A stretch of DNA of 64,000 bases, from NCBI GenBank assembly GCA_902526075.1, contig CABZJM010000001.1, positions 66,829-130,828 on the forward strand, read 5' to 3'. Of this stretch, positions 59,537-64,000 are shown in pieces. Every line of letters starts with the position of its first letter. Position 1 is the stretch's first letter. Source of the stretch: an uncultured Bacteroidota bacterium. Lineage in GTDB: Bacteria > Bacteroidota > Bacteroidia > Flavobacteriales > Flavobacteriaceae. The notes beneath the pieces are model-generated. The model made no database searches. It was not told where the DNA came from and was given only the letters and a program-made list of their open reading frames with translations. Position numbers and translations under genes: made by a program.

Positions 59537-60437
59537 TTCTTTTTGACTCTATTAATTTGATGATATTTTTAATTTCATATTGATTTTGAAACCAATTTAT
59601 CTTATTATTCGAATTAAAATAGGTCAATTGTCTTTTTGCGTATCTCCTTGAATTTGTTTTTATTTTTTCTACTGACTCTTCCAAACTTGTTTGATTATTC
59701 AAATAATCAAATATTTCTTTATAACCAATTGTATTTAATGCATTTAACTCTTTAAATTTTTTGAGTGTTTTAACTTCTTCTATTAGACCACATATAATCA
59801 TTTTGTCTACTCTTTTATTTATTAGTGAATGTAATTTATCCCTGTCACAATTTAATCCAATTATTATTTCATTATAATTTGATTGTTTTGCGGAGTTAGT
59901 TAGAAATGAGGAGTAAGGTTTTTTTGATGAAATACTTACCTCAAGAGCTCTAATTATTCTTCTATGGTTACTCAAATCTATATATCTATATGTAGCGGGA
60001 TCAATTTTTTTAAGTTGAGCTAATAAGTTTTTTAATCCGTTATTTTCAAACTCCTCGTTCAATTTTTCTCTCAGAGAGTTTTCTATATTGGGCATTTTAT
60101 CAATTCCATATAAAATAGTATCAATATATAATCCTGACCCTCCAACTAAAATTACAGAATCCTTTGTTTTAAAAAGGTTGTCTATAATTTTTCTGGCATC
60201 AGCTTCAAAGTGTGAAATATCATATTTATCGGTTACTGAAATATTATTAATTAAATGATGTTTAACAGACGATAACTCATCTTTTGAGGGCTTTGCAGTT
60301 CCAATATTTAACTCTCTGTAAAACTGTCTAGAGTCTGCGGAAATAACTTCAGTCTTATATTTTTTTGCCAATTTTATAGCAAGGGATGTTTTTCCTATTG
60401 CAGTTGGACCAACGATTGTAATTAAAAATTTACTCAT
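59517..60437 (-). CDS. miaA: tRNA dimethylallyltransferase
   Basis: 306 residues. Adds the isopentenyl group to A37 of tRNAs reading UNN codons. P-loop VGPTAIGKTSLA (about 9-20), ISADSRQFYRELNIGTAKPS, DISHFEADA, VGGSGLYIDTILYG and RRYAKRQLTYF. Last gene of a minus-strand operon that begins with the Gfo/Idh/MocA oxidoreductase; ATGA overlap with the exonuclease. Confidence 0.95.
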   Translation of the reverse strand: MSKFLITIVGPTAIGKTSLAIKLAKKYKTEVISADSRQFYRELNIGTAKPSKDELSSVKHHLINNISVTDKYDISHFEADARKIIDNLFKTKDSVILVGGSGLYIDTILYGIDKMPNIENSLREKLNEEFENNGLKNLLAQLKKIDPATYRYIDLSNHRRIIRALEVSISSKKPYSSFLTNSAKQSNYNEIIIGLNCDRDKLHSLINKRVDKMIICGLIEEVKTLKKFKELNALNTIGYKEIFDYLNNQTSLEESVEKIKTNSRRYAKRQLTYFNSNNKINWFQNQYEIKNIIKLIESKRITQQLT

Positions 60438-60988
60438 ACTGCTTTTTTGATATACTTATCTAATTCCTTTTGACTGATTTTTGACTTTAATAAAATAAAT
60501 AAATCAAGTGTAGCTTTTGCATCTCCGTCAGCGCGATGTCTATTTTTAATTTTTATTCCAAGATTTGATACCAATTTTCCTAAGCTATAAGATTTCATGT
60601 CAGGAAAAACCTTTTTAGAAAGTTCAATTGTACACAGTAAGTCTCTGTCAAATTTCTTACCAATTTGTGAAAATTCATTTCTGAGGACTCTGAAATCAAA
60701 GTTTACATTATGGGCAACAAAAATACTATTTTTTGTAAAATCGTAAATATCTCCGGCAATCTCTTCAAAGACTGGCTCATTTTTTAGCATAAAATTATTT
60801 AAGCCGGTTAGTCTCTCAACAAATAATTGTATTTTTTTCTTAGGATTAATTAATTGATGATATACAGAAATATTTCCATCATTTTTAATCTTGAAAATTG
60901 CAATTTCAGTTATTTTTTCTTGATTGAATTTGCCTCCGGTTGTCTCTATGTCTACAATAGAATAAATAATATCAGTAGTTTCTATCAC
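60434..60988 (-). CDS. DnaQ-like 3'-5' exonuclease
   Basis: 184 residues, DEDDh type: VDIETTGGKFNQEKITEIAIF (Asp, Glu), FVAHNVNFDFRVL (Asp) and HRADGDAKATLDLF (His, Asp). Resembles the epsilon proofreading exonuclease or a related nuclease such as a UvrC-less DnaQ homologue. No ATG precedes the active site; GTG at 60988 (or TTG at 60991) is the best conventional start, inside the end of yggS. An AUU giving the opening IYSIVDIETTGG as M-YSIVDIETTGG is also conceivable. Confidence 0.9.
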   Translation of the reverse strand: MIETTDIIYSIVDIETTGGKFNQEKITEIAIFKIKNDGNISVYHQLINPKKKIQLFVERLTGLNNFMLKNEPVFEEIAGDIYDFTKNSIFVAHNVNFDFRVLRNEFSQIGKKFDRDLLCTIELSKKVFPDMKSYSLGKLVSNLGIKIKNRHRADGDAKATLDLFILLKSKISQKELDKYIKKAV

Positions 60989-61625
60989 CAAAAATTAAAC
61001 TTCCTATCCTTATCATATTACTACCGCACTCAATTGCCAGGTGATAGTCATTACTCATACCCATGGATAATATTTCAAAATTATTATCCATAGCACTAAT
61101 TTCATCAAAAATATTTTTAGCATATATGAATTCATTTCGAATTATATCTTTATTCTTGGTATTTGTTGCCATTGTCATTATACCACTAATTTTGATATTT
61201 TCCATCTCACAATATTCATTTGAAAAAATAATCTTTTTTAATGCATCGGCTTCTAAACCAAATTTTGACTCTTCTTTAGAAACTTTCAATTGTAGCAAGC
61301 AGTTTAAAATTCGATTATTTTTTTGCCCCTCTTTGTTTATTACTTTAATTGACTTGAATGAATCTACCCCGTGAATTAAATTCACGTATGGTGCCATATA
61401 CTTTATTTTATTGCTCTGCACGTGGCCAACCATGTGCCAAATAATATCCTTTGGCAATTCTTCGAATTTTCTGGACATTTCTTGAATCTTGTTTTCACCA
61501 AATGATCTATGCCCGTTCTCATAAGCCTTCATTACATCTTCATTTGGTTTTGTTTTTGAGATTGCAATTAGCTCAACATAGTCAGGAATATCTGATCGAA
61601 TTTTATTGATATTTTCATCAATCAT
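60972..61625 (-). CDS. yggS: YggS family PLP-binding protein
   Basis: 217 residues from ATG 61625. Type III-fold PLP protein: ELIAISKTKPNEDV carries the PLP lysine, HRSFGENKIQEM, IIWHMVGHVQSNKIKY, ISGIMTMAT and LSMGMSNDYHLAIECGSNMIRIG. Involved in PLP homeostasis rather than a defined reaction. ATGA overlap with the dehydrogenase upstream. Confidence 0.93.
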   Translation of the reverse strand: MIDENINKIRSDIPDYVELIAISKTKPNEDVMKAYENGHRSFGENKIQEMSRKFEELPKDIIWHMVGHVQSNKIKYMAPYVNLIHGVDSFKSIKVINKEGQKNNRILNCLLQLKVSKEESKFGLEADALKKIIFSNEYCEMENIKISGIMTMATNTKNKDIIRNEFIYAKNIFDEISAMDNNFEILSMGMSNDYHLAIECGSNMIRIGSLIFGDRNY

Positions 61626-62509
61626 TGGCAAAATCTTTTTGAAATAAATTCAGCTTTTTTTGAGTTTGCATAATCATAAAACCCTTCACCTGACTTAACA
61701 CCTAATTTTCCTTTGTTTACAAGATCAACGAGTAATTTATTTGGTTTATACTTTTCTTTTTTCAGTCCATTTTGCATCACTTCTAAAATTGATTTACATA
61801 CATCTAAACCTATCAGATCAGCAAGTTGCAGGGGACCCATCGGGTGCCCCATACCTAATTTCATTATTCCGTCAATATTTTTAACATTAGCAACACCTTG
61901 ATCTAATGCTTCAATAGCCTCGTTAATCATAGGCATTAGTATTCTGTTTGAAATGAAACCGGGATAGTCATTTACACTTAATGGTATTTTATTAAGCTTT
62001 TTTGAAAGGTCTAAAATAATGTTGGTTGTTTCTAAACTTGTGTACGTTGAGTTTATAACCTCAACTAACTTCATAATTGGAACAGGATTCATAAAATGCA
62101 TCCCAATCACCTTGTCTTTTCTTTTGGTTACATTAGCTAGTTTTGTAATAGATATTGAAGATGTATTAGATGCTATTATTGTTTTTTTATGGCATTTAGC
62201 ATCCAATTCTTTAAAAATAGATTCTTTAATTTCAAGATTTTCAGTAACAGCTTCAATGACTAAGTCAGAATTAAAAACTTTATTAATATCGTTGGTGTAT
62301 GTGATATTATTGGATGTTTTTTGCAAATCAGAATGGTTGATAACTTCTTTATTTACCATTCTCTCTAAGTTTTTTAGTATAGTTTTTTTGGCATTATCTA
62401 AATTATTTAAGCTTATATCATACAATTTAACATTGAAATCAAATAATGCAAATGTTTGAGCAATACCATTACCCATCGTTCCACAACCAATTACAGAAAT
62501 AATTTTCAT
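61622..62509 (-). CDS. 3-hydroxybutyryl-CoA dehydrogenase family protein
   Basis: 295 residues. NAD-binding ISVIGCGTMGNGIAQTFA at the N-terminus; catalytic His in MHFMNPVPIMKLVEVI; NDYPGFISNRILMPMINEA and GMGHPMGPLQLADLIGLD in the C-terminal helical domain. Oxidises 3-hydroxyacyl-CoA in short-chain acyl metabolism. 1 nt after the Gfo/Idh/MocA gene. Confidence 0.93.
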   Translation of the reverse strand: MKIISVIGCGTMGNGIAQTFALFDFNVKLYDISLNNLDNAKKTILKNLERMVNKEVINHSDLQKTSNNITYTNDINKVFNSDLVIEAVTENLEIKESIFKELDAKCHKKTIIASNTSSISITKLANVTKRKDKVIGMHFMNPVPIMKLVEVINSTYTSLETTNIILDLSKKLNKIPLSVNDYPGFISNRILMPMINEAIEALDQGVANVKNIDGIMKLGMGHPMGPLQLADLIGLDVCKSILEVMQNGLKKEKYKPNKLLVDLVNKGKLGVKSGEGFYDYANSKKAEFISKRFCQ

Positions 62510-62510
62510 T

Positions 62511-63467
62511 TTATTTAAAGTTTTTAATTATTTTAATTGCAACATCCAAAGCATTGTGACCATTATATATATCTACTATGGGTTTTTCATCATTTTTTAT
62601 TGAAAATGCAAAGCTGTTCAATTCGTCAAGTATGGCATTATTCTCAGAAATATCAGGTTTACTATAATAAACTTTCTTTTTATTTCCTTTTGAAGTTTCT
62701 AGAGTCATAATCGGTATGTCAGAATTTTTTTTATCTATTTCTACTATTTGTGACTCACGATTCAAAAAATCAACAGAGATGTATTTACCAGATTGAAAAA
62801 ACCTTGTTTTTCTCATATTCTTTAAAGAAACTCTACTAGCAGTAAGGTTAGCGACACACCCATTTTCAAACTCTATTCTTGCATTAGCAATATCAGGCGT
62901 ATCACTAATAACCGAAACTCCGCTGGATGAAATATCTTTTATCGAAGAATCAATTGAATTTAAAATAATATCTATATCATGAATCATAAGATCAAGAACA
63001 ACAGAAACATCAGTTCCTCTTGGATTGAACTGAGCTAATCTATGGGATTCGATGAACATGGGTTGATTGATATGATTTTGAACAGCTGTAAATGCAGCGT
63101 TAAATCTTTCTACGTGACCAACCTGAATTTTCACATTATTTAATTTTGATTTTTCGATTAAATTAAATGATTCTTCTGTGTTTGAGCAAACAGGCTTTTC
63201 GATAAAAACATGAACTGCTTTTTCAATAGCTTTTAACGCATAGCCATAGTGAGAGGGGGTAGGTGTGACAATATCAAGTACATCAATCTCTTCTATCATT
63301 TTTTCAAAACTTTCATATGATTTGCATCCAGACTCATGAGCGGCTTTTTTAGAAATGTTAATATCATTATCATAAACTCCTAATAAATCAAAACTCTCTG
63401 ATTGATTCAATAGTTTAATATGAATTTTTCCTAAATGACCACATCCTACAACACCTACTTTTAACAT
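62511..63467 (-). CDS. Gfo/Idh/MocA family oxidoreductase
   Basis: 318 residues. Rossmann opening KVGVVGCGHLGKIHIKLL, VDVLDIVTPTPSHYGYALKAI-type segment, VFIEKPVCSN (catalytic Lys of EKP), VGHVERFNAAF and a C-terminal alpha/beta domain with LDLMIHDIDIILN. Substrate is probably a sugar or inositol derivative; not determinable. It leads the operon to miaA, with a -7 element 11 nt upstream. Confidence 0.9.
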   Translation of the reverse strand: MLKVGVVGCGHLGKIHIKLLNQSESFDLLGVYDNDINISKKAAHESGCKSYESFEKMIEEIDVLDIVTPTPSHYGYALKAIEKAVHVFIEKPVCSNTEESFNLIEKSKLNNVKIQVGHVERFNAAFTAVQNHINQPMFIESHRLAQFNPRGTDVSVVLDLMIHDIDIILNSIDSSIKDISSSGVSVISDTPDIANARIEFENGCVANLTASRVSLKNMRKTRFFQSGKYISVDFLNRESQIVEIDKKNSDIPIMTLETSKGNKKKVYYSKPDISENNAILDELNSFAFSIKNDEKPIVDIYNGHNALDVAIKIIKNFK

Positions 63468-63478
63468 ATTTTTTTTTA

Positions 63479-63486
63479 CAAATTTA
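63479..63486 (-). promoter_or_regulatory. -7 promoter element of the Gfo/Idh/MocA-to-miaA operon
   Basis: Minus strand TAAATTTG, 11 nt before the ATG at 63467. Confidence 0.5.
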
Positions 63487-63535
63487 ATATTTTGATACCA
63501 ATATGTTTTAAATTTAAATCTAAATAATTTTAGTC

Positions 63536-64000
63536 ATTGATTCGTTTAAACATAAAGGGTTAAGGAACAAGCTTGTTGCTGAATTAATCAAGAAAGGGAT
63601 TAAAGACTTGTTGGTTTTGGATGCTATTTCTAAAGTGCCAAGGCACATGTTTATGGACTCAAGCTTTATTGATCATGCATATCAGGACAAGGCTTTCCCA
63701 ATTTCATCTGGCCAAACCATATCGCAACCTTATACAGTTGCCTTTCAAAGTCAATTATTACAAATAGAAAAAGGTGACAAAATTCTTGAAATTGGAACCG
63801 GAAGCGGATACCAAGCAGCTGTACTGTGTGAAATGGGAGTGAAGTTATATACTATTGAAAGAATTAGAGAACTTTACAGAAAAACATCAATATTTTTACC
63901 TTCTATCAACTATTATCCAAAGAAAATGATTTATGGTGATGGATACCAGGGTTACTTAGACGAATCCCCATATGATGGGATTATTGTGACTGCGGGTGCT
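63536..64000 (+). CDS. pcm: Protein-L-isoaspartate O-methyltransferase, apparent ATT start (cut by window edge)
   Basis: 155 codons are visible. After the first codon the frame reads DSFKHKGLRNKLVAELIKKG, then VPRHMFMDSSFIDHAYQDKAF, PISSGQTISQPYTVAFQSQL and ILEIGTGSGYQAAVLCEM, the PCMT signature that repairs isoaspartyl residues. An in-frame TAA lies at 63521-63523 and no ATG, GTG or TTG occurs before codon 20. ATT at 63536 aligns with the Met of homologues that open M-x-D-x-F-K-H-x-G-x-R. ATA 63524 and ATT 63527 are weaker alternatives. The C-terminus lies beyond the window. Confidence 0.86.
   Translation, partial: MDSFKHKGLRNKLVAELIKKGIKDLLVLDAISKVPRHMFMDSSFIDHAYQDKAFPISSGQTISQPYTVAFQSQLLQIEKGDKILEIGTGSGYQAAVLCEMGVKLYTIERIRELYRKTSIFLPSINYYPKKMIYGDGYQGYLDESPYDGIIVTAGA

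Noticed and set aside
1-64000. CRISPR arrays, insertion sequences, prophage or integrase genes
   Set aside because: No regularly spaced direct repeats, transposase motifs or phage genes were seen; base composition and gene types are uniform apart from the restriction-modification remnant.

Overview
The window looks like ordinary chromosome of an AT-rich member of the Bacteroidota, most likely a marine-type flavobacterium. Evidence: many TAnnTTTG (-7) promoter elements and few Shine-Dalgarno signals; SusC/FecA-style TonB receptors; lipoproteins with acidic residues right after the lipobox cysteine; a type IX secretion C-terminal sorting domain; and family-typical neighbourhoods (tgt-lptF-EamA-accA-dnaB, bamD-rpoZ-coaBC-DUF4835-recN-fabI). 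I saw no prophage, transposase or CRISPR. The only clear scar is a gutted restriction-modification gene at 39.8 kb.

Layout. 0-3 kb (minus strand): haem biosynthesis, hemA - fused hemC/hemD - hemB (cut by the window edge). 3.2-12.6 kb: iron and haem uptake. A palindromic operator precedes a plus-strand operon of a DUF4856 lipoprotein, an imelysin lipoprotein, an HTTM membrane protein, a TonB receptor and a DCC protein. Facing it is a minus-strand TonB receptor plus HmuY-like haem-binding lipoprotein. A 44-nt element lies about 48 nt upstream of both hemA and the hmuR-like gene, suggesting that synthesis and uptake of haem share a regulator. 12.7-22.6 kb: tRNA-Lys, aroK, a phosphoribosyltransferase, an FKBP lipoprotein, split transketolase, then tgt/lptF/EamA/accA/dnaB. 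22.6-32.3 kb (all minus): degP-trmD, rplS, a 0.55-kb structured noncoding stretch of unknown identity, then one long operon icd-murQ-DUF6095-thrS-infC-rpmI-rplT. 32.4-40.1 kb: dapF-GNAT-mltG, an RsmI-like methylase, dnaA, thioesterase, ribD, GNAT-prmC and the restriction-modification pseudogene. 40.2-51.7 kb: cutC, GH20 hexosaminidase, ligA, a split 5'-nucleotidase, DUF6913, bamD-rpoZ-coaBC-DUF4835-recN. 51.7-64 kb: fabI, a T9SS-secreted protein, a glycosyltransferase, YbbR-coaE, a two-component pair, an operon from a Gfo/Idh/MocA oxidoreductase to miaA, and the start of pcm.

The most unusual signal is in translation initiation. Four unrelated genes (infC, murQ, an rsmI-like gene, pcm) encode conserved N-termini but have no in-frame ATG, GTG or TTG between an upstream stop codon and the conserved region. 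At the position where relatives have the initiator Met they carry ATA, ATA, ATC and ATT. Several other genes start with TTG or GTG. Separately, a set of genes (dapF, ribD, a glycosyltransferase, a histidine kinase, possibly tgt) have the -7 promoter element only 3-7 nt before the start codon, which predicts leaderless mRNAs. All family assignments are from reading the sequence and memory; no database search was run.
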